64,000 nucleotides of DNA from G963556115 sp963678205. Lineage in GTDB: Bacteria > Planctomycetota > SZUA-567. A model generated the notes under the pieces. That model ran no database searches. It saw only the letters and a program-made list of their open reading frames with translations, and had not been told where the DNA came from. This document shows, piece after piece, positions 27,454-36,407 of this stretch. Position 1 is the stretch's first letter. Every line of letters starts with the position of its first letter. Location of the stretch: the NCBI GenBank assembly GCA_963678205.1, contig OY782760.1, positions 620,001-684,000 of the forward strand, read 5' to 3'. The position numbers were made by a program, and so were the translations under genes.

Positions 27454-28119
27454 TTAAATTGATGCAAGTACTGTTATCCCTGCTTTTACTTTATCTCCTA
27501 CACTTATTTCAATAGTTGCCGCAGTGCTTTTAGGTATAAATAAATCTGTTCGTGACCCAAACTTCATCATACCGTATTGCTGACCCTGTTCTAAATTATC
27601 CCCCTCATTTAAATCACATACTATACGCCTTGCAATAAGACCTACTATTTGACGTTGCATATATTTTTTCATTTTAGGATTATCTGTTTCTACTCCTATA
27701 TCATTATATTCATTAAGATGCAATGAGTCATTACTCATAGCATTTAAAAATTCCCCTTTTTTATATTTTATATAAGACACTTTACCTTTATATGCTGCTC
27801 TGTTTATATGAACATCTAATATACTTAAAAATATACTTACTCTTATTGCTTTTTCGCCCAAATACCCTGGATCTTCACATTCCTCTATATGACTAACAAC
27901 TCCATCTGCAGGAGCTAAAAGATTACTTGGGTTTTCTACTACTTTTCTTTCAGGATCTCTAAAAAAATACAGAACAAAAGCATATTCTAAAAAAGGAATA
28001 GCAATAAACCAAATAAAACCGCTCCAAATAAATATTTTCAAAATTAGACAAAAAACAATAGTAAGCAAGCATACTACTCCATACTTAACGACCTCTTTTT
28101 TACCGTATCCCGTAGTCAT
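27454..28119 (-). CDS. psd: Phosphatidylserine decarboxylase
   Basis: Converts phosphatidylserine to phosphatidylethanolamine. At 221 residues it is the short proteobacterial type. Two N-terminal membrane stretches (VVCLLTIVFCLILKIFI, FIWFIAIPFLEYAFVLYFF) are followed by FRDPERKV, LLAPADGVVSHIE, FLSILDVHINRAAYKGKV (as blocks) and the self-cleavage region MMKFGSRTDLFIP, where the Gly-Ser bond yields the pyruvoyl group. AAGGGGA lies five bases before the ATG. It forms an operon with pssA, and parS sites flank it on both sides. Confidence 0.93.
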   Translation of the reverse strand: MTTGYGKKEVVKYGVVCLLTIVFCLILKIFIWSGFIWFIAIPFLEYAFVLYFFRDPERKVVENPSNLLAPADGVVSHIEECEDPGYLGEKAIRVSIFLSILDVHINRAAYKGKVSYIKYKKGEFLNAMSNDSLHLNEYNDIGVETDNPKMKKYMQRQIVGLIARRIVCDLNEGDNLEQGQQYGMMKFGSRTDLFIPKSTAATIEISVGDKVKAGITVLASI

Positions 28120-28142
28120 GTTTCCCCTTTTCTATATCAATA

Positions 28143-28158
28143 TGTTTCACGTGAAACA
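28143..28158. promoter_or_regulatory. parS centromere site, second copy
   Basis: A second exact TGTTTCACGTGAAACA lies between the divergent psd and dnaA genes, 713 bases from the first (start to start) and 154 bases before the dnaA start. Two perfect copies so close together make a chance match very unlikely. Confidence 0.93.
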
Positions 28159-28311
28159 TTAACTGATTTTTAAGTGTTATATATTTATATATAGTAATTT
28201 CTCTATTCTGTCTATTAATTTTACTCTTTTAATAATTTAGTTGCAATTAATATTATTTTCTATACGATTATAGTTGATAATTATTCTATTGTCTTTTCTG
28301 GATTGATATTT

Positions 28312-29622
28312 ATGTTATTTACTAATTTGTCGTTTTTATGGAATAATATTTATAAAAATATAAAAAATACTATAAATTTAAATGGCTTTGAAAGCATATT
28401 AAAAAAATTTAGTATTCTTAATATTAATGATAATATTATAACAATATTTTCATGTTTTCATGAAATAGAGTCTTTGTTTGACAAAAACGTAATAGATAAC
28501 ATTAATAACATAATAAAAGATAACATTAAACTTGATAAAAATATAATTATTAAGTATCAACCTAATTATATCAATAAAGTTAAAATCAACCCTAATGAAA
28601 CGCTTGATAGTTTTATTATTAATTCTGAAAATAGATTATCTATAGCTGTTGCTAAAAAAATATCATCAGACAATACAAAAAATATATATTCTCCATTATT
28701 TTTACATTCTGATACAGGGATGGGAAAAAGCCATATAATAAATGGAATCGTTTTAGAATATACCAATAATTTTCCTAATGATAAAATTCTTCATTATTCT
28801 GGAGAATCTTTTTTAACTTCATATTTTGAAGCTGTAAAAAATAACTTAATAAATGAATGGAAAAATTATAATAAAAAATGCAGGCTTTTTATTATTGATG
28901 ATATACATATTTTAGAAAATAATGAAAATGCTATTAGCGAATTTAATCTTATTTTTGATAGTTTATATTCTAGTCATAATAAATCACAAATTATAATAAC
29001 TTCAAATAAATCTCCAGAAAAACTAGAAGGATTTTCAGATTCATTGAAGGGTAAACTTCAATGGGGAGTAAAGTTAGAAATATTATCGCATAATAGATCA
29101 ACTAAAGAAAATATTATAAAATCTATTTGCAAAAAATACGAGCTTACCTGCAATCATAACTTAATTTCATATATAGCCAATAATTGTCAAAATAATGTTA
29201 GAGAAATAGAAGGATTAATAAAAACTCTATTTACTCATTCTACATTATTAAATGAAGATATAACTATAAATCTAATAAATAAACTTATTGGCAATAAAAC
29301 TCAAAGAAAAATTAATCATTCAATAACAGGCGAAGATATACTATATAATGTATGTCAATATTTTAATATAAGTGAAATAGACATTAAATCAAAAAATAGG
29401 GCAAGAGCTATAGCATATCCAAGACAAATAGGAATGTATTTAACAAAACATCTAACAAATACATCATTACAAGAAATAGGCAAAATATACGGTGGAAGAG
29501 ATCATAGTACTGTAAAACATTCTAATGATAAAATTAAAAATTTATATAATTTAGATATTAAAGTAAAAAACACAATAAATATTCTAATTAAAAAAATTAA
29601 TAGTGAACATATATATCAATAG
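28312..29622 (+). CDS. dnaA: Chromosomal replication initiator DnaA (diverged)
   Basis: Initiator ATPase, about 436 residues. The AAA+ core shows a Walker A-like SDTGMGKSHI (standard GxxGxGKT, here with the first Gly replaced by Ser), Walker B LFIIDDIHIL and the sensor region QIIITSNK. Domain IV ends with ARAIAYPRQIGMYLTKHLT and the DnaA signature GGRDHSTVKHSNDKI, so box recognition should be conventional. The N-terminal 100 residues are very Asn/Ile/Lys-rich and hard to align. ATG at 28312 or the TTG at 28303 could start it; neither has a good ribosome site. It begins the plus-strand replication block. Confidence 0.93.
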   Translation: MLFTNLSFLWNNIYKNIKNTINLNGFESILKKFSILNINDNIITIFSCFHEIESLFDKNVIDNINNIIKDNIKLDKNIIIKYQPNYINKVKINPNETLDSFIINSENRLSIAVAKKISSDNTKNIYSPLFLHSDTGMGKSHIINGIVLEYTNNFPNDKILHYSGESFLTSYFEAVKNNLINEWKNYNKKCRLFIIDDIHILENNENAISEFNLIFDSLYSSHNKSQIIITSNKSPEKLEGFSDSLKGKLQWGVKLEILSHNRSTKENIIKSICKKYELTCNHNLISYIANNCQNNVREIEGLIKTLFTHSTLLNEDITINLINKLIGNKTQRKINHSITGEDILYNVCQYFNISEIDIKSKNRARAIAYPRQIGMYLTKHLTNTSLQEIGKIYGGRDHSTVKHSNDKIKNLYNLDIKVKNTINILIKKINSEHIYQ

Positions 29623-29634
29623 AATATTGATATA
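29612..29634 (+). repeat. Palindrome overlapping the dnaA stop codon
   Basis: TATATCAATA, GAA, TATTGATATA: a perfect 10-bp dyad around three bases covering the dnaA stop. The ATCAATA-N3-TATTGAT core recurs 113 bases downstream (29725-29741). Possible weak terminator or protein-binding site. Confidence 0.45.
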
Positions 29635-29689
29635 ACACTTTTTAATGTAACAAAAAATAAATATTATTAAAAGAAGACTACAAGAACTG

Positions 29690-29718
29690 TTGAATTCAAT
29701 CTTGAGTAATGCTACAAT
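29690..29718 (+). promoter_or_regulatory. Sigma-70-type promoter for dnaN
   Basis: TTGAAT, a 17-base spacer and TACAAT lie in the dnaA-dnaN gap, predicting a start near 29725 and a leader of about 120 bases. Pattern match only. Confidence 0.55.
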
Positions 29719-29724
29719 AGATAA

Positions 29725-29746
29725 ATCAATAAAATATTGATTTTTT
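29725..29746 (+). promoter_or_regulatory. Hairpin at the 5' end of the dnaN leader
   Basis: ATCAATA-AAA-TATTGAT followed by five more T residues, directly downstream of the predicted dnaN promoter. It looks like a weak terminator or a 5' stabilising stem; alternatively it is a paired binding site with the copy at 29612-29634. Confidence 0.4.
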
Positions 29747-29845
29747 CAGTATATAATGAAACTTTATAAAAGAATACTACATATAATCAATATATAATAA
29801 TAATCATATTAAAATAAAGTATAAAAGAATATATAGGAGAATAGA

Positions 29846-30940
29846 ATGAAATTTACCTGTTCTAGATCAATAATTGCAGAAGCACTACATATTGTAAATA
29901 ATGTAATACCAAGCAGAGCAACTAAACCAATATTACAAAATGTTCAAATTAAAGGTAATGATAATAATACAATAACATTGACTGGTACAGATCTTGAAAT
30001 TGGTATTTCTATAATTATTGAAATTGATGAAATAGTAGATCCAGAAACAGTATTAGTTTCTGCACATACTTTACAAGGTATTATTTCTGAAGATAAATCA
30101 GAAACAATCTCTTTTGATATAAAAGAAGATGTAGCTATAATGACAACTTCAAAAGGAGAATTTAATTTTTCAGTAGCTGTTGATGAAGATTTTCCTAAAA
30201 TTTCAGAAATAACAGAAGAAAATCTTTTTGAAATACCTGGAGATGCTTTAGCCGATGCAATAAGTAAAACAGAATTTGCTACAGCTAAAGGCGATACAAG
30301 ATATGCATTAAATGGTATATGTTTAAATATACTTGATGATAGTATTGATTTTGTATCAAGTGATACACATAGGCTTTCAAAGGTAAATAAAAAAATTAAT
30401 AAAATTAATGTTGAAAATGGAAAGTATATAGTTATTACAAAAGGTATGAAAGAATTAGCCAAATTAGCTGTAGGAGAAGAAATAGTTAAAATTCAAATAC
30501 ATAATAATGAATTAATAGCTAAAACATCTAATGCAACAATAGTAACAAGGTTAGTTGAAGGGCAATTCCCAAATTATAATAATGTTATACCAAGCGAGAA
30601 AAATGTAGATTTAGAACTTAATAGAGAAGAGATAATAAATGGTTTAAGACTTGTTGGTAAAATGAGTAATGAAGAATCTCATTCTGTAAAATTTGATGCT
30701 GCCAATAACAAATTATGTTTATCTGCAACAGCTGGCAATATAGGATCAGGTAGTCAGGAATATGATATTAATATTTCCGGTGGAGATATAAAAACAAACT
30801 TTAATTATAATTATATGATAGATGCATTAAAATCATTTAATAGTTCTGAATTAATGTTATCATTTAAAGATAATGATACACCTGTTAAAATAGAAGAAGG
30901 CGATTATTTGCATATAGTAATGCCAATAACAACAAAATAA
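29846..30940 (+). CDS. dnaN: DNA polymerase III beta subunit (sliding clamp)
   Basis: Ring-shaped processivity clamp, 364 residues, standard length with three repeated domains. It starts MKFTCSRSIIAEALHIVNNVIPSRATKPILQN (in blocks), and has FATAKGDTRYALNGICL at the second domain, TRLVEGQFPNYNNVIP and the C-terminal HIVMPI, all canonical. AGGAG is seven bases before the ATG. It is followed after one base by the dciA gene. Confidence 0.97.
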   Translation: MKFTCSRSIIAEALHIVNNVIPSRATKPILQNVQIKGNDNNTITLTGTDLEIGISIIIEIDEIVDPETVLVSAHTLQGIISEDKSETISFDIKEDVAIMTTSKGEFNFSVAVDEDFPKISEITEENLFEIPGDALADAISKTEFATAKGDTRYALNGICLNILDDSIDFVSSDTHRLSKVNKKINKINVENGKYIVITKGMKELAKLAVGEEIVKIQIHNNELIAKTSNATIVTRLVEGQFPNYNNVIPSEKNVDLELNREEIINGLRLVGKMSNEESHSVKFDAANNKLCLSATAGNIGSGSQEYDINISGGDIKTNFNYNYMIDALKSFNSSELMLSFKDNDTPVKIEEGDYLHIVMPITTK

Positions 30941-30941
30941 A

Positions 30942-31337
30942 ATGAATAAAAAATATTCAGATAAAGAACTTCTTGAAGCAGTAGAAAACTGGCGAAAATC
31001 AATAAGTGAAAAAATTAAAAAAGAGGATTTTAAAAGAAATAAAAGAGAAGCAAATCCAATAAAAAAAACTCTGAATAATTTAAAAAAAGAATTTAAAAAA
31101 CAATCAAAAAATAGTAATGATGATTGGAATAGTATCTGGAAACAAGTAGTAGGTGAAGAAATAAGAAATTATACAAGAGTAAAAAGATGGCATAATGGAT
31201 TTTTAGAAATAATAGTAGAAAACCCAATACTTAGAAGTGAATTAGATGCTTTTTTTAAAAATTCATTGATTGATTCAATTAAAGAACTTATCAGTGATGA
31301 AAAAGTAATTCGTGGAATAAAATTTATAAGTAATTAA
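30942..31337 (+). CDS. dciA: DciA-family (DUF721) replicative helicase loader
   Basis: 131 residues. The C-terminal half shows the DUF721/DciA pattern: WNSIWKQVVGEEIRNYTRVKRW, given in blocks as WKQVVGEEI and NYTRVKRW, then GFLEIIVENPILRSELDAF. The N-terminal 60 residues are a Lys/Arg-rich basic stretch likely to be disordered. DciA proteins deliver the DnaB helicase at the origin in bacteria without DnaC/DnaI, and the place between dnaN and gyrB supports this role. It starts one base after the dnaN stop. Confidence 0.85.
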   Translation: MNKKYSDKELLEAVENWRKSISEKIKKEDFKRNKREANPIKKTLNNLKKEFKKQSKNSNDDWNSIWKQVVGEEIRNYTRVKRWHNGFLEIIVENPILRSELDAFFKNSLIDSIKELISDEKVIRGIKFISN

Positions 31338-31349
31338 AGGAAATAAATA

Positions 31350-33791
31350 ATGTCAAATAAAGAATATGGCTCAGATTCTATTAAAGCACTAAAAGGATTA
31401 GAGGCAGTTCGTAAAAGACCAGGTATGTATATTGGTGATACAGGACCAAGAGGACTTCATCATTTAATTTGGGAAGTTGTAGATAATGCGATAGATGAAG
31501 CAATGGCAGGATATGCTAAAAGTGTAAGCGTTCATGTGAATGTTGATGGTTCAATGACTATTTGTGATGATGGGCGTGGTATTCCAGTAGGTTGGAATAA
31601 AGAGAATAATATGAATTCTCTAACATTAGTGCTAACAGTATTACATGCAGGGGGCAAATTTGATCATGATAGTTATAAAGTATCAGGTGGTTTACATGGT
31701 GTAGGTGTATCTTGCGTTAATGCATTGTCTGGCTGGCTGGAAGCTGAAGTTTATAGAGATGGTAAGATATGGTATCAAAGATTTGAAAGAGGTAATCCTG
31801 TAACAGAAGTAGAAGAACGCGGCAATACAAAGATGCGTGGAACAAAAATTACATTTTTTCCTGATGAAGAAATATTTAAAGAAACTATAGATTTTAAATA
31901 TGACACAATTATAACACGTCTTCGTGAACTTGCATTTTTAAATAAAGGAATACAAATTGATGTAGAAGATAAACGTGTTGATGATTCAAAAGAAACGTTT
32001 AAGTATGATGGTGGTCTTATAAGCTATGTAGAATTTTTAAATGAAAATAAAACAACAATACATAAAGATGTGGTATGTATTGAAGGTAAAAGTGATGATG
32101 AAAATAATTTCGAAATTGAAATTGCATTCCAATATAATGATGGATATTCAGAAACTTGTATAGGATATACTAATAATATTACTAATCCAGGAGGAGGTAC
32201 ACATCTTTCAGGATTTAGAAGTGCATTAACTAGAACTATTAATAATTGGGGTAAAAAAAATAAAGTAATAAAAGAAAAAGATCCAGTTATAAGTGGTGAA
32301 GATAGTAGAGAAGGTCTTGCTGCTATTATTTCTGTTAGAGTACCAGATCCACAATTTGAAGGACAGACAAAAGATAAGCTTGGAAATAGAGAAGTCGAAG
32401 GATTTGTTCAAAAAATAATGAATGAAGAGTTAGGAACATATTTTGAAGAAAATCCAACAGTAGCAAAAACAATAATAAAGAGAGCTATTGACGCAGCTAT
32501 AGCAAGAACAGCAGCTCGTAAAGCAAGAGATCAAGCACGTAGAAAAAATGCTCTATCAGGAGGCGGTCTTCCAGGAAAACTTGCGGATTGTATTTCAAAA
32601 GATAGAAATACAACAGAAGTATATCTTGTGGAGGGAGATTCTGCTGGTGGTTCTGCTAAAATGGGTAGAGATAGTAGGATTCAAGCTATTTTACCACTTA
32701 AAGGTAAAATTCTAAATGTAGAAAAAGCACGAATAGATAAAATGCTTGGACATTCTGAAGTATCAGCTATTATCACAGCACTTGGTACAGGTATTGGGGC
32801 AGAAGAATTTGATATTGAAAAATTAAGATATAATAAATGTATAATTATGTGTGATGCTGATGTTGATGGTAGCCATATTAGAACATTACTCCTTACTTTT
32901 TTCTTTAGACATATGCCTCAATTAATTGAAAATGGAAATTTATATGTTGCATGTCCACCACTGTATCAGGTTAAAAAAGGTAAAACAATAAAATATGTAT
33001 TGTCTGATGAAGAAATGGATGCAACATTGAGTAAACTAGGCGTAGAAGGTACTTCATTAGAATATAGAGGTGAAGAAACATTTAAAATAGAAAATGAAAA
33101 ATTTAGTGAGTTATTAAGTGTTATTAAAAAAGTAGATGGTTTAATTAGAATATTAAATAGACGAGGAATGACATTAAGAGATGCTCTGCGTTTAAGAGAA
33201 GAATATGGTAGATTTCCTAAATATAAAATAATTTTAAATAATGAAGAAAAATATTTTATTTCAGATATAGAATTAAATGAATATATTCATCAAGGTGAAG
33301 CAAATGGAACTATAGAAAATATTCTTGAAGAAGATGTCACGGTTTCATCAAGCGATATAACAGAAAAAACGGTACTGCAATCAGAATATTTATTTGTAGA
33401 AGATTTAGAAAAAACGTTAAAAAGTTTAGAAACATTTAATTTTACAGCAAAACATTTTATACTACCTGAAGATATAACAGAAAAGGGTAAATTTGTTTTA
33501 ATAAATAATGGATCTGAAGAATATTTATTAACATTACATGATATTCTTGAAGGAGTTAAGACTCTTGGTGAAAAAGGTCTTGATATTCAACGATATAAAG
33601 GTTTAGGTGAAATGGATCCAGAGCAACTTTGGGAAACGACAATGGATCCAGAAAGAAGAACCCTTATGAAAGTAACTATAGATGATGCAATAAAAGCAAG
33701 TCAATTATTTACATTATTAATGGGTGAAGTAGTTGAACCTAGGCGTAAATTTATAGAAAAGTATGCTCTTGATGCTCAGCTAGATATTTAA
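31350..33791 (+). CDS. gyrB: DNA gyrase subunit B
   Basis: ATPase subunit of gyrase, 813 residues. GHKL ATP-binding motifs: VVDNAIDEAMAGY, CDDGRGIPVG, GGLHGVGVSCVNALS. TOPRIM motifs: VEGDSAGGSAKMGRD, PLKGKILNVEKAR, IMCDADVDGSHIRTLL. The C-terminal GLGEMDPEQLWETTMDPERR is canonical. The length exceeds the roughly 640 residues of the short form, so it carries the proteobacterial insert in the TOPRIM region (about residues 560-720 here). AAGGA precedes the start, 12 bases after dciA. Confidence 0.97.
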   Translation: MSNKEYGSDSIKALKGLEAVRKRPGMYIGDTGPRGLHHLIWEVVDNAIDEAMAGYAKSVSVHVNVDGSMTICDDGRGIPVGWNKENNMNSLTLVLTVLHAGGKFDHDSYKVSGGLHGVGVSCVNALSGWLEAEVYRDGKIWYQRFERGNPVTEVEERGNTKMRGTKITFFPDEEIFKETIDFKYDTIITRLRELAFLNKGIQIDVEDKRVDDSKETFKYDGGLISYVEFLNENKTTIHKDVVCIEGKSDDENNFEIEIAFQYNDGYSETCIGYTNNITNPGGGTHLSGFRSALTRTINNWGKKNKVIKEKDPVISGEDSREGLAAIISVRVPDPQFEGQTKDKLGNREVEGFVQKIMNEELGTYFEENPTVAKTIIKRAIDAAIARTAARKARDQARRKNALSGGGLPGKLADCISKDRNTTEVYLVEGDSAGGSAKMGRDSRIQAILPLKGKILNVEKARIDKMLGHSEVSAIITALGTGIGAEEFDIEKLRYNKCIIMCDADVDGSHIRTLLLTFFFRHMPQLIENGNLYVACPPLYQVKKGKTIKYVLSDEEMDATLSKLGVEGTSLEYRGEETFKIENEKFSELLSVIKKVDGLIRILNRRGMTLRDALRLREEYGRFPKYKIILNNEEKYFISDIELNEYIHQGEANGTIENILEEDVTVSSSDITEKTVLQSEYLFVEDLEKTLKSLETFNFTAKHFILPEDITEKGKFVLINNGSEEYLLTLHDILEGVKTLGEKGLDIQRYKGLGEMDPEQLWETTMDPERRTLMKVTIDDAIKASQLFTLLMGEVVEPRRKFIEKYALDAQLDI

Positions 33792-33836
33792 ATATAAAAT
33801 TATAATTATAATAGATAAGTGAAAGATAATAAATAA

Positions 33837-36395
33837 ATGAGTGAAGAAACTAATGAAATTATAACCACAGGCATTAAAGACCTGTCTATAGAAAAAGAGT
33901 TAAAAAATAGTTACTTAACATACTCAATGAGCGTTATTGTATCACGAGCATTACCAGATGTACGTGATGGAATGAAGCCCGTACATAGGCGTATTTTGAC
34001 AGCAATGAATGATTTGCATCTTTCATACAAACATAAATTTGTAAAATGTGCAAAAGTAGTTGGACAAGTGCTTGGTAATTATCACCCGCATGGTGATGCT
34101 GCTGTATATGATGCGATGGTTCGTGTTGCACAGGATTTTTCGGTACGATATCGTTTGATTGATGGGCATGGAAATTTTGGTTCTATTGATGGTGATAGTG
34201 CAGCGGCATATCGATATACAGAATGTAGAATGCAAAAAGTATGTGATGATATGCTTGACGATCTTGATAAAGATACGGTTGATTTTGTAGATAATTTTGA
34301 TGGAACAGCTACAGAACCAACAGTTCTTCCAGCAAAACTTCCATTACTTATTTTAAATGGTGCAACAGGTATTGCTGTTGGTATGGCAACAAATATGGCT
34401 CCGCATAACTTAACAGAAGTTTGTAATGGAGTAAAAGCATTAATAGAGAATCCAGAAGCAACAACAAAAGATTTAATGAAGCATATAAAAGGGCCTGATT
34501 TTCCTACAGGAAGTTTAATATGTGGTAAAGATGGAATTAAAAAAGCATATGAAACAGGACGTGGACGAATTCAAATGCGAGCAAAATGCCATATAGAAAC
34601 ACAGAAAAATGGCAGACAATCAATTGTAGTAACAGAAATACCATATCAAGTTAATAAGCTTAATATTATAAATAAAATAGCAACAGTAGTAAAAGAAAAT
34701 AGAGTATCAGGTATATCTTCAATAGAAGATTATACAAATAAAGATGGCATAAGGCTTGTAATTGATTTAAAGATGGGTGAAGACGCAAATGTTGTTCTTA
34801 ATCAATTATATAAAATGACACCGCTAGATTCTGGTTTTTCTATTAATAATATTGCACTTGTTAACGGAAGACCTGAAACCTTAAATTTAAAGGAAATGTT
34901 ACAATACTATATTGATCATCGTATAGATGTAATATGTAGAAGAACAAAATATCTTCTTGATAAAGCAGAGGCTAGAGCTCATATTGTTGAAGGGCTATTA
35001 AAAGCTTTAGATAATATTGATAGAGTAATTGAAATAATAAGAGGTTCTGAAACTTCAGATGAAGCAAAATCTGGACTTATAAAAGAGTTTCAATTATCAG
35101 ATATTCAAGCGCATCATATTTTAGAAATGCGTTTAAGAAGATTAACAGGCCTACAAAGAAAAGAACTTGAAGAAGAATATGCTGCTTTGATGGAAAAAAT
35201 TAAAGAGTATACAGCAATATTAAATGATAGAAATCTTGTTTTGAAAATCATTTGTGAAGACTGTGATGAAATGATTGAAAAGCATGGTGATGATAGAAGA
35301 ACAGAAATAGTTGCTGCTATAGAAGATATTAGTATTGAAGATATGATTGCAGATGAAGAAATGGTAGTAGTCATTTCTCATGATGGTTATATTAAAAGAA
35401 TGCCAATTGATACTTATAGAAAACAAGGTAGAGGTGGTAAAGGTGTAACTGGTGCAGGAAATATGAAAGAAGGAGATTTTATTGAACATCTCTTTATTGG
35501 TTCTACACATGATTATATATTGATATTTACTTCTATAGGAAAAGTTTATTGGTTAAAAATTTACGATATACCTCAATTTGGAAGAGCCGCTAAAGGTAGA
35601 GCTATTGTAAATGTTCTTGAACTTGAAAAAAATGAATGTATTCAAACTTGTATAGCAGTTAGAGAGTTTGATGATGAACATTATTTAATACTTGCTACTA
35701 AAAAAGGGGTAATAAAGAAAACAGTTCTTTCTGCATATAAGCGTCCTATGAAATCTGGAATTATTGCAATAAATCTTCGAGAAAATGATGAGTTAATTGG
35801 AGCAGCTATTACCAATGGAACAAATGAATTAATGCTAGCTAGTAGAAATGGTATGGCATGTCATTTTAAAGAAGAAGATGTAAGACCTATGGGTAGAGTA
35901 GCAGCAGGTGTTACAGGAATGAAAATATCAGAAGATGACGAGTGTATAGGATTAATGCTTGTTAGTTTGGATACAACAGTTATTACCATTTCAGAGAAGG
36001 GTCTTGGTAAGCGTAGCTCTTTTGCAGATTATCGTTTAACAAAACGTGGTGCAAAGGGTGTTACAAATATGAAGATTACTGATAAAACAGGAAAAGTAGT
36101 AAAATGTATGGCCGTTACAGAAGAGGATGAGTTGATGATTATTACTTCTGGCGGTATGGTTGTACGTACAGCGGTAAATGGTTGTAGGGTAATTGGACGA
36201 GCTACTTCTGGAGTAAAAATTATTGGTTTAAGTGGTGTAGATAAAGTTGCAACTGTAGCAAAAGTTGCAGAAACAGATAAAAACGAAGAAGAAGATAGTG
36301 GTCCAGAACTAGATCAGACTGTACCTGATGAAGCACTTGAAGAAATGGTTGATAGAGCAGAAGAACAAGCAAAAGATGAGTCTGAGGAAAAATAA
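33837..36395 (+). CDS. gyrA: DNA gyrase subunit A
   Basis: DNA-cleaving subunit, 852 residues. The catalytic Tyr127 lies in AAAYRYTECRM. The gyrase-specific GyrA box QGRGGKG (in YRKQGRGGKGVTG) and six beta-pinwheel repeats identify GyrA rather than ParC. In the quinolone-resistance region HPHGDAAVYD, the position equivalent to E. coli Ser83 is Ala88, while Asp87 is kept (Asp92). The last 40 residues form an acidic tail as in other gyrases. It lies 45 bases after gyrB, with the ketoacyl synthase gene 12 bases downstream. Confidence 0.97.
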   Translation: MSEETNEIITTGIKDLSIEKELKNSYLTYSMSVIVSRALPDVRDGMKPVHRRILTAMNDLHLSYKHKFVKCAKVVGQVLGNYHPHGDAAVYDAMVRVAQDFSVRYRLIDGHGNFGSIDGDSAAAYRYTECRMQKVCDDMLDDLDKDTVDFVDNFDGTATEPTVLPAKLPLLILNGATGIAVGMATNMAPHNLTEVCNGVKALIENPEATTKDLMKHIKGPDFPTGSLICGKDGIKKAYETGRGRIQMRAKCHIETQKNGRQSIVVTEIPYQVNKLNIINKIATVVKENRVSGISSIEDYTNKDGIRLVIDLKMGEDANVVLNQLYKMTPLDSGFSINNIALVNGRPETLNLKEMLQYYIDHRIDVICRRTKYLLDKAEARAHIVEGLLKALDNIDRVIEIIRGSETSDEAKSGLIKEFQLSDIQAHHILEMRLRRLTGLQRKELEEEYAALMEKIKEYTAILNDRNLVLKIICEDCDEMIEKHGDDRRTEIVAAIEDISIEDMIADEEMVVVISHDGYIKRMPIDTYRKQGRGGKGVTGAGNMKEGDFIEHLFIGSTHDYILIFTSIGKVYWLKIYDIPQFGRAAKGRAIVNVLELEKNECIQTCIAVREFDDEHYLILATKKGVIKKTVLSAYKRPMKSGIIAINLRENDELIGAAITNGTNELMLASRNGMACHFKEEDVRPMGRVAAGVTGMKISEDDECIGLMLVSLDTTVITISEKGLGKRSSFADYRLTKRGAKGVTNMKITDKTGKVVKCMAVTEEDELMIITSGGMVVRTAVNGCRVIGRATSGVKIIGLSGVDKVATVAKVAETDKNEEEDSGPELDQTVPDEALEEMVDRAEEQAKDESEEK

Positions 36396-36407
36396 GGATA
36401 ATCTAAA

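Noticed and set aside
35114..35510. Two minus-strand frames of about 90 codons inside gyrA
   Set aside because: They lie wholly within the well-conserved gyrA and have no ribosome sites or recognisable motifs.
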